A stretch of DNA of 64,000 bases from Eudromia elegans (lineage: Eukaryota > Chordata > Aves > Tinamiformes > Tinamidae). The translations under genes and the position numbers were made by a program. The notes beneath the pieces were generated by a model, which made no database searches, was not told the origin of the DNA, and worked only from the letters and a program-made list of their open reading frames with translations. This document shows positions 53,910 to 64,000 of the stretch, piece by piece. The first letter of the stretch is position 1, and each line of letters opens with the position of its first letter. The stretch lies in contig PTEX01000340.1 in NCBI GenBank assembly GCA_003342815.1, forward strand, positions 322,144-386,143, read 5' to 3'.

Positions 53910-54716
53910 CTGTAAAAAGACAAAGCAAGGTGTAAAGAGGTGTTATCCAGAAGGTGATAACTGAGCACTTGTTTAAGGAGCATGGAAATGGGAAATGATC
54001 CTCACAGTCCATGTGGCTTGTGTCTTTGCAATGGCACCCAGGCAGCTATTGCTAAAACTGATTTTGGCAACGAGAATGTTATGACCCCAGCTTTGCTCAG
54101 GTACCAGGTTTAGAAGGCAATTTTGAGGGGTATGTTTTCTCATCCTCACTGAATCAGACAGGCAAACAGCTGAGCATGCTGTTGCAGCATAACACACAGA
54201 TGCTGGCAGCAGGAAGCTCACTTTGCACACCTCTTCCAAGCATAAAAACTGCCATGGAGGAATAGGTCAGCTTTTGTTTTAGCTGTAAATTGCACCCTTC
54301 ACAGTCATTGTCTTCCCTATTGGAAGGCAGTGGAGGTGCCAAAGTTCATTGCAAACACAAGCCAGCACAAACTCAGAGCTGACTCACGCCCTGCCAGTCC
54401 AAATTTAATGCCAAATTCCCCCAGCTTGACCACTTCTGTAAGCTGGATCTCCCCAGACAAGGACTCGCTGGGCAGTTCCTGCTCCTACAGAAGCAATTCC
54501 CCTCTAGCATCCCTGCACCAGGGACAGGACTCAGAGATATGGGAGCTCCCCTGGGCACTGCAAAGACAAGAGACATGGTGGCCACAGGGTTGGCCAACAC
54601 CAGGGCCACAGGAGCATTATCACACCCCAGGGTGTCCCAGGTGTCCCCAGGGTGGTTCCCTTCTTCCTGCTTCCCCGGCTCAGGAAGAGGAGGATCAGCA
54701 GCGCGGGGGCCATTAC
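53910..54716 (-). other. MUSK: MUSK intron (cysteine-rich domain to 24-nt microexon), 807 nt
   Basis: Its upstream end (about 54360-54716) is GC-rich and stays open in several frames past the CRD exon. Those frames do not resemble MuSK and follow a valid donor, so they are read as intron. Confidence 0.8.
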
Positions 54717-54892
54717 CAAAGAAAGGGATCCTGGTGCAGGCGCCGGGGTCCTGGTGCAGGCTGGGCAGCCTGTTGCATTCGGGAAGAGTGAGCAGCATCA
54801 GTCCTGGTTTGTAAATCCCCTTCTGCGAGTTTTCCTCCATTGAGAGCCATTCCTTAAAGCAGTAGAGATCCTTTACAGCAAGGCAATTCTCT
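54717..54892 (-). CDS. MUSK: MUSK exon: second part of the frizzled-like cysteine-rich domain
   Basis: This 176-nt exon (enters one base into a split Arg codon, leaves in phase 1) encodes about residues 145-203. It reads [16 protein letters not shown], then [11 protein letters not shown] and [11 protein letters not shown]. It carries the last four CRD cysteines (ENC, LYC, PEC, GAC), making ten in all. The acceptor aatgtag|AGAGAATTGCC has a weak pyrimidine tract, but it is the only nearby AG that keeps frame with the preceding exon. The donor is CTTTG|GTAATG. Human MuSK has Tyr where this copy has Asn in R-E-N-C. Open reading continues past the donor as a proline- and glycine-rich string that is intronic. 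Confidence 0.93.
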
Positions 54893-57800
54893 CTACATTA
54901 TTTTGCAAAAAACAGTGAAATAACAGCAGTCAATGCCTTCATAACAATTGCTGCATTCAGCAGTGGTGTGGGGGGGGCTATGCAGGCTGACAGAAATCCA
55001 CGAATGGGACTATGCTCATCTAAGCCAGCTGAGACTCCGTCTGGCTCATAAACTGCACAGGAAACTGTGTAAAAAGTAACAGCTTCCTCTAGGAAACCCT
55101 CAAAACTACCATTTTAATGAAGCTGGGTTATGTTCAAAACACCACACACATCATAGTCTGTGAGGAATATTCAGTCAGGAAAGTCTTTTCCTACACATTT
55201 GTCCACATTTTCAAGTAAAACAGCATGTCTGAATGTTACCTGAGCATTTTTCTGTCCATTCTAAAAATCTCACCTATCTTTTATAAATTATGCATCAATG
55301 TATTGTGCATTGAAGACAGGAGGTGAGAAGCAATGCTTAATCTTTTCAAGACAAGTATTTGTCTATATTCTTAATATCACTCAAGCACCCACCCAACTTT
55401 CTTCTTTTCTCCACAGACATGTCTCATTTTTTCATCTGTGACCAATATGCAGCAAAACTTTTACAGTGCATGGTAAAATAAGAGACAATACTATCTTTTG
55501 CTTAATGTGGATCCTCACTAAAAATGTGAAAAATTCACTGAAAAAACAGTTCTCTCCATGTTTAAACATTTGTTAATAAAAAGATGCTTTGTGGAGAGGG
55601 CAAAGGCAGAAATATCTGCTTTAGAAAAAACAGGAAAAAATAAAAGAAATGGTTACAATAGAATAAAGCCTGAGTGTTTGTTATATTAGTTAATTTATTA
55701 TCTGCTGCATTTACTTATTCATTTTCAAGAGACTTGGTGGTACAAACAAGTGCCAGCTCTTGCTGAACTGAGCTGAAATCCTTCGCAGATGCCTGCCCCT
55801 TCCAACAACTATACTGGCTGGCTCAGTTGGGAGTGAGATACTATCAAACGGGAAGTTTTAACCCAAAACACCACCTGGTAGGCTGATACAATCTCTCTGC
55901 TCATCTACCAACAGTTTTGGCAGGAGTAGATGACAAAGAGCAATGTTTGCCAACATTACAGATATTGACAGCACCGTGACCCCTGAAGCACTAAGGCCGT
56001 AAGGACTTTAAGCATGATGGGTGGGCAGGAGATCTTTGGTAACTATGATAGATGCCTTGGAGCTCTCTGGCAGCTATGCTAGATGCCTTTGTGTAGGCAG
56101 ACCTGAAGATTCAGCTGTGCTGTGCTGGCTTCGGGTAGTGCTGTTTTCTTCCCTCCTCACTTCTGTGCAAGCAGGAGTGAGCAGCCAGATCTGTCTTAAT
56201 TTTTTATTGTTATTAAACAGCATGTGGAATAAGAATGATTTTCTGCATTATAGTCATTCTTACTGATGATTCTTACTGAGACGCTGAGCCAGGGAAATGG
56301 GAAAACCTTACACTGGGGTGATCCTTAGGAGGTCTGGATTGTGTTAGGGGCCTTGGCTCTAATATCCCAAGCATAACCAAGTCACTTATTCAGTGCAATG
56401 TAAAATGCAAATGACCATCCCTCTATGATCCTGCCCATTAAAAAGTGACTTTCTGTTCATCCATAAGCCTTTGTTCTTGTTAACGTCATGACAGAGTCAT
56501 AGGGAGGGACGGTCATTCTACCTGACATAAGATCATGCTACTGTTGTAACACTTAATCTTGAGCAGTGAGAGCTTGGCAAGATCACATTCAAAAAGTCAC
56601 TTCATATTATTATTAGGGATTTTGTTCAATGCAGATAATAGAATGGCCACAATCAGCAGTAAAAGAAGAGAACGGGTGTTTCAGTTGCATTTTATGGATG
56701 AAAAAGGACTGTCGAAGAAATACGGACACACATACATGGCCAAAGTGAATGGTTTTCCAACGTGAGACTGCTCTTGGGACCAAAATTGCGTAAGTAGTAA
56801 AGATATTAGTTTTGTTTTTTGCTGTCACAGCAGCAATCAGCAGTAGCAGTTAATCGACAATTATGAGATGAGAAACAATGTTCCCTTAAAAATAGGAAAA
56901 TTCTAGTTTTAATCAATTTGCATTTCAGTTCACATGAAAGGAGATTTTTCTCTTGAAAAAGAGAATCTTTCTGTTTCACTTCATCTTTTTTTACCAGATA
57001 TTTACTTTGTTAAATACTCAATCTGTTCATCAGTTTCTGTTCAAGATAACTAGTTTCCAAATCAAAAGCAACACACAAAATGACATGGAGGAGACAAAGA
57101 AAAAAAAAAACTACTGCAAAGAATAAATGACAATAGGACAAATATCCCAAAGCAAATGTGAACATGTCCAGGAAAAAAGTCCCTCAAAAATGTGAGAATT
57201 TTAGAGCACCTGAGAAAATTAAATTCTTACTCAAAGAAGCAGTTCAATGAGATCAGAAAACTGATCTGTAGAAAGTTTCTGTAGAAAGGTATAGGGTTGT
57301 CGGAAAAAAAGCAGGTAACTGGAAAATAACCAAGACCATGTGGAATGCATTAAGGATCCCCCAGAGCTCTTAAAGCTATGTATTAGATGTCTGACTTAGC
57401 AAAAGAAGTACTAAGTATGGGTTTTGGAGAAACTGCTGTCCAGCTGATCTGCTGTGGAAACAGGAAACAGGAAGAACACTATTCCATGGCTCTGATCATG
57501 AAATAAGTTATGTTTAAATCCAGGTTGAAATCACTCGGAAAAGAAAAAATGATGCATATATCCAAAGAGGGACCTGTGAATTTGAAGAAATCTAACATAA
57601 GTTCATTAAGATTTAGATGCATTAGTAAATGTAAGGCCTGTTAGGTCAAGATCTTCAGCAAGTGCAGACAGGACGCTGATAAATGTCACTCTGACTTCAG
57701 TGCACAATTTTGTGTGCCCCACAAGTGCAGATCAAGAGTTTTGTTCCTGTAGGACTGTCTGCAAGCAGAGAGAACAAAGAGATCATCACCCAGACCTTTC

Positions 57801-59506
57801 TGAAATATTTCACAGAGCACTGTGCAAAATCTTTAGCTGACAAATGCACTGGGCATGTGTGGCTCAGATATAAATACTGTCACACACTATGACAATAGGG
57901 AGATCATATATAAAAGGGCATAATGACAAAGAACAGAGCATCAAGGTGTCTGCCAGCAACCAGCAAGGCTCAGTCCTACTCACCACAGTACTCTGTGCAT
58001 ATTTACACGTATGTCTCCTAGGATGTATAGCTGTGCAGACCAGGAATATAGCACAGCACAAATGGAGAACACAGTGCCCTGCCATGCCTCTCACGGAGAT
58101 CTTCCTGTGTGCCTTTGCTTGTGCACAGTTGAGGAACAGCAACCCAGGAGGCCGGATTACAAGACAATGTCCTGTTGATTGTCCCAAAAGGATCCTCCGT
58201 AATGGGAAAAATAATTGCCACTAGACAAGAACTGGCTCAAGTCCAGCTGGCAGAGCAGTGTCTCTGCTCTTGCTGTGTCTGCAGACAAGTCTTTTATTTC
58301 AGTTGAGACATCAGAATTGGGTCTGCCCTTCTGATAAACACTAATTTGAATCATCTGCTTTAAGGTGAAGTTCAAGGAGGACACAAACTAAGTATTGCAC
58401 TTAAGCAGTAACCATAAGATGAGGAACGACCGGACAACAATCCGTCTAAGGTTAAAATGAACAGGAATCAGCCGTATCAGACTGCTATGTTAGGGGAGGA
58501 AAAAAGAAAGAAAAAAAAAGCTTCTCCCTGGGATGTCTATACAGGACTGTCCTCCACAAGACATGCCAAGCAATTGTCATTCCTTTCTAGTTAGCACTAA
58601 TGGATCCTCAGCTGGAGACAGGGAACAATTTGGCTATAGCACTTAAGGAAAGATGCACAGCAGGGTCTCCAGAGGCCTAAAGAACAAGACCTAGGAGGAC
58701 AGCTTGGAAAAAAGCTGGCTTTATTCTACCTGGAGAAAATGAGGAAAACTTGATAAAAGAGATAGGAAAGAAACTCTCCTCCATGCCCGTGATGAGAGGG
58801 CAGGAAGCCAGGAAGAGGGGGCTGCTCGATAGGTTGCATGGGCAGAGAGCAGTGGACTTGAACCTGTCACACTGACACCTGACAGCAATTGGTTAGCTGC
58901 GACAGAAGGTGCTTCGGACTCCTCAGACCCCCTGACAGCCCGGCTTTAATGCACATTTCTCTGAGTATGGGATGGCACGTATGCTGTACAGGAGGTTCGG
59001 CTGAGCAGGTACAATTGCCCAGGCAGTGTCTGTAGCCCGGTCTTTTGTTGTTGTTTTGTTTTGTTGGTGGGAGACATTCAGCAGTTAGTATATTGCCTTG
59101 ACCAGATTTTGCTGCATGTGGTCCATCTGTACTTATCAAAAATTCCCATTGGTTTGTTAATAATGATTAATAATGATAATATTTGTTAATTATTTAAATC
59201 AACTGTGTTATTCAAAGAGATATTTCGATGCTTGCTTTTGAAAGCCCTTCACTACGCAGACCTTTGGGCCTGCAGGTCACCTTAAATTCTAGTACTGGCC
59301 TCAGACAGAGCAAGATGAGGCTTTTGCTTGTGCACAAGATGGGGAAAGTAAAGACTGTGACAAAGTAAAAACTCATACAAATATAAAGTGGCCATTTTCA
59401 TTCAGTGTATCTGAATCACTCATGTATCTGGACAAACTCTCCCTCACGACTTCCCTGCTGCCTACATATCCCCATGAAATGAAAATAAGCATTTGTTTTT
59501 CTTTAC
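54893..59506 (-). other. MUSK: MUSK intron inside the cysteine-rich domain, 4614 nt
   Basis: Bounded by TGTGCAG|GTAAAG and aatgtag. No exon, RNA gene or mobile element is recognised; several A-rich runs occur on the plus strand. Confidence 0.85.
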
Positions 59507-59773
59507 CTGCACACTGGTTTTGGAGCTGGGCCAGCTCCCGAGGGATTGCACTCCTGGAAGATGTAGTTACACAGCAGAGACTCAGCAGCTGGCTGGCAGA
59601 ATGAACTCACCATTTTCAGTTCAGTCCAGGCAGTGTGAACAAGCAGTTCTTGGGTCTCCTCTGGGTCAGCATAGGAGGAGTTGAAGAAAACAAGAGCATT
59701 CTTCGACAAGATACCACTACACACCTCACCTCTGTACGTGCTGCAGTAACCTGCATCACCCTTGTACAGTTTG
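59507..59773 (-). CDS. MUSK: MUSK exon: first part of the frizzled-like cysteine-rich domain
   Basis: This 267-nt exon (one base completes a codon; leaves in phase 2) encodes about residues 57-144 of the visible protein. It starts [10 protein letters not shown] and includes [34 protein letters not shown] and PKPVCR. It supplies six of the ten cysteines of the Fz-type CRD. An N-S-S glycosylation sequon precedes YADPEE, where human MuSK has N-T-S. The acceptor is cctcgacag|CAAACTG and the donor is TGTGCAG|GTAAAG. The CRD is extracellular and related to the Wnt-binding domain of Frizzled; MuSK CRDs have been reported to bind Wnts and help receptor clustering. The reading frame continues open upstream of the acceptor, but that part does not match MuSK. 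Confidence 0.95.
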
Positions 59774-60229
59774 CTGTCGAGGGCAGGAACACACACACGC
59801 AGTAAGCTTATGGTCATAAAGCAGAGGAAACATCTAAATGCCTAGGCATTGCTTCTGAATAAAGCAGCATTCAAAAGGCTGAAGAGGGTACATAGCCACT
59901 AAAATGAAGTAATACCACCCAAGAATGGAACATTGCAACAAACCCAAGAGTCAGCACAGGGCCCTACAGGAGATCTCTTGGGTGTTAAGGAATTGGCTTT
60001 AGTTTCTAACATTAGCAGTGGGGAAAACAGCTGAGTGTCAATGCACAACCCTGACCTAGCCTGCTCCTCAGCCAGTCCTCAAGCCCTGATGGGAAATAGT
60101 TGGGGTTATTTTGTTCCTCTGCAGAAGTCATCAGAAGTCCTGCTGCACCTGTAGCCATTCATTAGTGTCCTGACAAGCAATACTTTAATTTTGGAGAGGT
60201 TGGGTGAACAGGTGCCAGGTGAGCCCCAC

Positions 60230-60930
60230 TCAACGCGCTCCAGAAAACCCCTTGCAAGGTGAGATCAGCAAAACCCATGCCTGGCCTTCCCCACTTCTGC
60301 ACCCCTCACAGCTCCATGTCTCCCCCACACCCTTCTCATTTTTTCAAAGCAAATGTTTCACTCTGCCCGTGGCAGAAGAGTGAGGATTTTGCACTGGCAG
60401 ATGTGCGATGGCAGAAGACACGAGGCAGTGGAATTTTCCATACTGTGCTCACTCCTGCAAGGTCTTTCTCTCCCTCCTTCACCACATCTCCCAGTCTGCA
60501 AAGCCCCATCCTCAAGCAGCGGGGGGCAGAAGCTACGCCAGGGCAATAAAAAGCACAGCAGGGTCTGTTCCACTTATTTATCTTTCCCATGTCTTTGCGT
60601 GCAGCCGGAGACTGCGGTCATTCCTCCCTCCTTCCCCAGAGCAGAAGGGCGAGTGCACGCACAGGTCAGCGGTGCTCGCAGCGCCTCTCACTGCCCCACA
60701 GAGAGCTGGGCAGCAGAAAGGTGTGGACAAAGGACCTGCCCTGGCCCCGGCAGCCATGGAAAGCAGTGCCGGAGCGGCAGGGAAGAAGAGCACCTGGGGA
60801 AATGGCTGCTCAGGCACGTGGGAATGACAGGGACATAGCGGGAGCAGAGCTGGGCGCAGCTGTCCCCATTGCTCATCCAGCCAGTTTAACAGGGGTCGCA
60901 CAGTTCACTTCACAACACGCCAGCCATTCG
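60230..60930. other. GC-rich block inside a MUSK intron
   Basis: Noticeably richer in G+C and CpG than the surrounding intron, with CAGCTG- and CACGTG-like E-box strings (for example cgcagctg near 60857 and gcacgtgg near 60815). Many overlapping open frames on both strands show compositional openness, not coding. It could be an intronic regulatory element or an old GC-rich repeat; the sequence alone does not decide. Confidence 0.3.
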
Positions 60931-61182
60931 GAATAGCCAGCGGAGCTATTTGTATCCTTGCCTTTTCTTTCTTTCTTCTTCTGAAATAATTACCCATTGT
61001 CAATGTCCCATGGGTTCTTGTTATTTCTCTTAAGAAATCTGGAGCTATGCTGAAAAGGGATTATGCGGGACGTCTAAACAAGCTTTTATATAGCCCAAAT
61101 TCCTGCTTTTATGATGCTGTTCTTAGCAAACAGATGACACTTTCTGAACACAGTTTAGTTGCACTCTTTTGGGGTCAATATC

Positions 61183-61211
61183 TTGTTGTTGTTGTTGTTG
61201 CTATTGTTGTT
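61183..61211. repeat. TTG trinucleotide repeat in a MUSK intron
   Basis: Six TTG units, one CTA interruption, then two more. Confidence 0.92.
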
Positions 61212-62520
61212 CTTTGCAGTGTCTTTTTCAGGTAAGCTAAATAGCAAAGAGGGAGAGACTGATTCTGTGAGGTTATTAGTGTTGTCACAGTCCTTTGCGT
61301 GCCAGGGCTCTGCAGACACCCTTCCTGCAACACCAGCTCCTCCCCAGCATCCTGCACTGGTCCCAGCAGTCTGTGACAGCACCACACAGCCCTAGCACAG
61401 ACCGTGGTGTACCCAAGGTCCCACTGCCCCCGTCCTCCTGATGACAGTAGTTTTGGTGGATATAAAAGGTGTGTCTTTTGTGACAACGAATGGCACAGAC
61501 TTCCATGGAACAGCTCTGCTACTGAGTTTAAGGGGACACAGAAATGGCTTGACAAGAGCCACTGGTATTAATATCACATTTCTCTGTTTCTTTAAAAATC
61601 CACAGAGAGACATAGATCAGGCCATGATGGAGAAGAACCGATAACATTTTTATCACAGTATTTATCAGTGGAAGAAAATTTTAGACAGGAAATGCTGAGA
61701 GTTACTGCTGGAGAAACAGGCTAGTAACTATTTCCAGGTCTTCTACAGTCATATGGGCACAAGTGCAAAGCCTGTGTCTGCCATCATCATTCAACAGCCA
61801 AAATATCACTTAAAAACTGCCTGAATGAAACTGACAAGCTCCTGTGAATGAGGTGAGGACCTTCACAGGGAGCCTGAGTTGGCAAAGTAGAAAAGTCATT
61901 TCCTCAGATTTTCTCTGGCTGTTCTTTGCTCTGAGGACTGATAGATTATATCCTTCCTGCTAGGCTAACCCTTCCACTTTGCTTCCAGACATGCAGAAAT
62001 ATGTCAAGACTCTTTAAAAAAAAACCAGATACATTCTTCCTTAGTTCAGAAAATACTAGGCAAAAGTGCATGTCTGATTATATACGAATGGCTTTACCCG
62101 TAACAACTATCTGAGCTTCGCTTGTCCTTGTGCTCTTTGCCCCAAAATATATTTACTGACTATGTACAGACAGGAACGTTTCCTGAAGCTAACCTTTCTG
62201 CCTGTAAATGTCAGGGAAGGTCCAGATGTATAACTGTGAAGAGAATTTACACTGAAATATTCTGTCCACTACTGCATTTTAAATTCGTACTAATGTTTGA
62301 TGCAGTTTGCTTGATATAGGTGCATGTTTATCTGTCTGGGCCCAGCTTCTACTCACGCCTGTATAAAGGAGCTCTGCATTTCCTGCAGGTGAACCATACC
62401 TGCATTCCTGACACCCAGAAATATTCTCATTTAAACAATGTCAACAAATTACCCTTAGCTCCTTCTGCATCTTTTCTGCCCAAGAAATTTCCCAAACAGT
62501 CGCATAAAAGTCATTCTTAC

Positions 62521-62527
62521 CTCCATT
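62521..62527 (-). CDS. MUSK: MUSK 7-nt microexon (Glu-Trp-Ser linker between Ig3 and the cysteine-rich domain)
   Basis: The Ig3 exon ends in phase 1 and the next large exon needs phase 2, so direct joining breaks the frame. The 7-nt sequence AATGGAG (minus strand) repairs it. G+AA, TGG and AG+C give Glu-Trp-Ser, followed by Lys, and human MuSK also has EWSK at this point. The donor is near perfect (GGAG|GTAAGAATG). The acceptor is cggcag, and no AG occurs on the minus strand for 77 nt upstream (62530-62606). That zone holds a pyrimidine-rich stretch and a CTAAC branch-point match at 62592-62596, about 66 nt from the exon. This is inferred, not seen in a transcript, but frame, residues and splice signals all agree. 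Confidence 0.8.
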
Positions 62528-63430
62528 CTGCCGAGTGGGTACCAAATCCAGCAGTTTCAGTGAGCAAGGACAAAAAAGAAATGGAAAAGATGTTAGTGAT
62601 ATTTCACTGGCCCCTCAGAGCTGGGGACAGAAAAAAAATCCCTGCCCTGGGCCATCTGCCTGAAACCTGTAAGCAGCCTGAAGAGGACTTCTAGCCAGCA
62701 TCTTCTAGGAAGGAGCCAAAGCTGGACTATGCGAGATGCCTTACAGAGGAAATAAGCTGCTGCCTCTGTTTCTTGCTAGGGCAGACTGGTGTGCCATAAC
62801 CCCATGCCTTTGCTCCTGTGCTTTGGGTTCGGTGTAACTGGCAGTGTCTCCAGTTCAAGGCACCGATGTGCCCATTTCCCAAGGGCGGCAGGGACAAACT
62901 GCCCCCTTTCTCTCTGTGTGGCAAACACAGCCTGCTAGCTTGGTATTTCCCCGCTTTGGAGGCTCCTTTCCTTGACTGGGACATGCCCCACATGTGCAAG
63001 GCGCGGGGTATGAGCCAGCCGGTACTGCCTGTCGAGCCGGAGGGACTCTTCCGACAGAAACTTCCTTGCCTTTTGGATGCAACCCACTGAGCAGCTACAG
63101 ATGTCCCGAGAGCTATTTTCACCTTGCTGTTAGGTGATACTAATGCTGGGCTGTGGCCATCGCTTCCTGCACATGGATGAACTTACCGGAGGCTTCTGGG
63201 ACACCCAGGACAGCATCAAGCATGCAGGAAACGACAGCTGTGTCTCCAAAGTGTAAGCATATATGAGAAAGCAGCCCGGCAGGGGATGCACTGCTACTCA
63301 AATTTAGCCCTCTGCAAACTATTAGCTCTCCAAGGCTTCCCATCCACCTCCACCCGGCTCTCCTCCCGCCCTGGGAGAATGCTGGAACTGCAATGTAAAA
63401 AGTAAAAGCCTCCTTTTTTCCCGGTCATAC
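62528..63430 (-). other. MUSK: MUSK intron (Ig3 to 7-nt microexon), 903 nt
   Basis: Bounded by TTTCAG|GTATGA and cggcag. Its 3' end has a 77-nt stretch without AG and a distal branch-point match, which supports the 7-nt exon. Otherwise unremarkable. Confidence 0.75.
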
Positions 63431-63590
63431 CTGAAACACTGATGGTTGCTGCAGCCTTGGCGGCACCAAAGGTTTTGCTGTGCTTGTTAGTGGCCAGGCA
63501 AGTGAAGAGGCCGGGCCGCGTGACGTACACCTGCAGTCGGGAGTCAACCACTCTGTCCTTGACGCTCTCCACAATCGACCCCGCGGCAAC
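63431..63590 (-). CDS. MUSK: MUSK exon: C-terminal part of the third Ig-like domain
   Basis: This is the most upstream MUSK exon in the window (160 nt, enters in phase 0, leaves in phase 1). It encodes residues 1-53 of the visible protein. It reads [18 protein letters not shown] and then an Ig F-strand with the pattern GLFTCLATN, whose Cys is one of the Ig disulfide pair. It ends in KAAATISVS, which matches the end of MuSK Ig3 almost residue for residue. The acceptor is cctag|GTTGCC and the donor is TTTCAG|GTATGA. The rest of Ig3, Ig1, Ig2 and the signal peptide must lie beyond 64000. The region belongs to the extracellular part of a muscle receptor tyrosine kinase. Exon identity is secure from the strong match to known MuSK; the exact ends rest on splice signals and phase. 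Confidence 0.93.
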
Positions 63591-64000
63591 CTAGGAGAGT
63601 GAAAAGCCTAGTATGGTGGCATCTCCAAATGAAACTAAAAACAACAAGGACAACAACAACAAAAAAAGAGACATCCCCCCCAAGACATCCCCCTCCAAGC
63701 ACTGAAATTCTCAGAAAAGTCGTAGCAAGACGATGAAAGAGACATATAGTTAAAGGCTGTTCACATTATTTTGGTGCCTTCATAGCAGCTGACTTCACGG
63801 ATAAAAGCAAATATTAAAGATTTTTCATATTTCACACTGTAGCAATATTTTTACAATTAATTTTCAGTTCCAGAGGGCAGTATTCTCAATTTTATTGATA
63901 TAATCAAGCTGGATAATTCCTCCAGGACCTCTACTTGTAAAACCTTTGGCTATCTATGTCTTAGGAAATAAGAACGTTGCTTGGCTTTTTGGATCAACCT
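63591..64000 (-). other. MUSK: MUSK intron upstream of the Ig3 exon, partial
   Basis: Only the 3' part of this intron lies in the window. It includes a short CAA-rich stretch (63642-63667). No other Ig exon is visible before the window ends. Confidence 0.8.
63642..63667. repeat. CAA-rich short repeat in a MUSK intron
   Basis: Imperfect CAA units followed by an A run. Confidence 0.8.

Larger units (their letters stand above)
59774..62520 (-). other. MUSK: MUSK intron (7-nt microexon to cysteine-rich domain), 2747 nt
   Basis: Bounded by GGAG|GTAAGAATG and cctcgacag. It contains a GC-rich block at about 60230-60930 and a TTG repeat at 61183-61211. The GC-rich block holds many overlapping open frames with no recognisable protein. 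Confidence 0.75.

Noticed and set aside
54373..54716. Continuation of the second CRD exon as a Pro/Gly-rich frame
   Set aside because: It lies after a valid phase-1 donor and does not match MuSK; the 24-nt exon and the kringle fit that donor exactly.
54886..54892. Alternative AG acceptors 2 and 4 nt inside the chosen start of the second CRD exon
   Set aside because: They break phase with the preceding exon; only the start at 54892 gives R-E-N-C as in MuSK.

Overview
This is vertebrate nuclear DNA, most likely from a bird. It is AT-rich, intron-rich and mostly non-coding, and it holds a CR1 LINE of the sauropsid type whose 3' tail has the ATTCTGTG-like octamer repeat. The one protein-coding gene I can support is MUSK, the muscle-specific receptor tyrosine kinase, on the minus strand. 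This copy encodes a kringle domain, which fish, frog and chicken MuSK have and mammalian MuSK lacks; together with the CR1 copy this points to a bird or another sauropsid.

MUSK occupies about 38.6-64.0 kb and runs off the right edge. Eleven coding exons were placed by hand from codon phase and splice signals. In transcript order they are: the end of Ig3 (63431-63590), a 7-nt microexon (62521-62527), two exons for the frizzled-like cysteine-rich domain (59507-59773 and 54717-54892), a 24-nt microexon (53886-53909), two kringle exons (50331-50419 and 49884-50043), transmembrane (48460-48634), juxtamembrane with glycine loop (47925-48116), kinase N-lobe (42526-42674), and a last exon with the rest of the kinase and the stop (39689-40368). 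Their lengths sum to 2079 nt, which is 692 codons plus a stop, and every junction is phase-compatible. The signal peptide, Ig1, Ig2 and the start of Ig3 lie beyond 64000.

The product sits in the postsynaptic muscle membrane. From general knowledge, its Ig and cysteine-rich ectodomain works with LRP4 and agrin, and its cytoplasmic NPxY motif and kinase drive acetylcholine-receptor clustering through DOK7. All the exons here serve that single protein.

Regions: 1-38.5 kb is gene-poor DNA downstream of MUSK. It contains a GGAA microsatellite at the left edge, a CR1 copy (24165-25290), an exact 67-bp tandem duplication (25850-25985), a 255-N assembly gap inside a TTTC/TTCC tract (26808-27062), an AT microsatellite (35216-35283), and several worn copies of what looks like an old amniote dispersed repeat. 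38.56-39.69 kb is the probable 3' UTR. 39.69-64 kb is MUSK exons and introns. In human, LPAR1 lies convergently past the MUSK 3' end; none of its coding sequence is visible here.

I found no RNA genes, CRISPR arrays or unknown multi-gene system. The most interesting signals are the two MUSK microexons and the in-frame kringle cassette.
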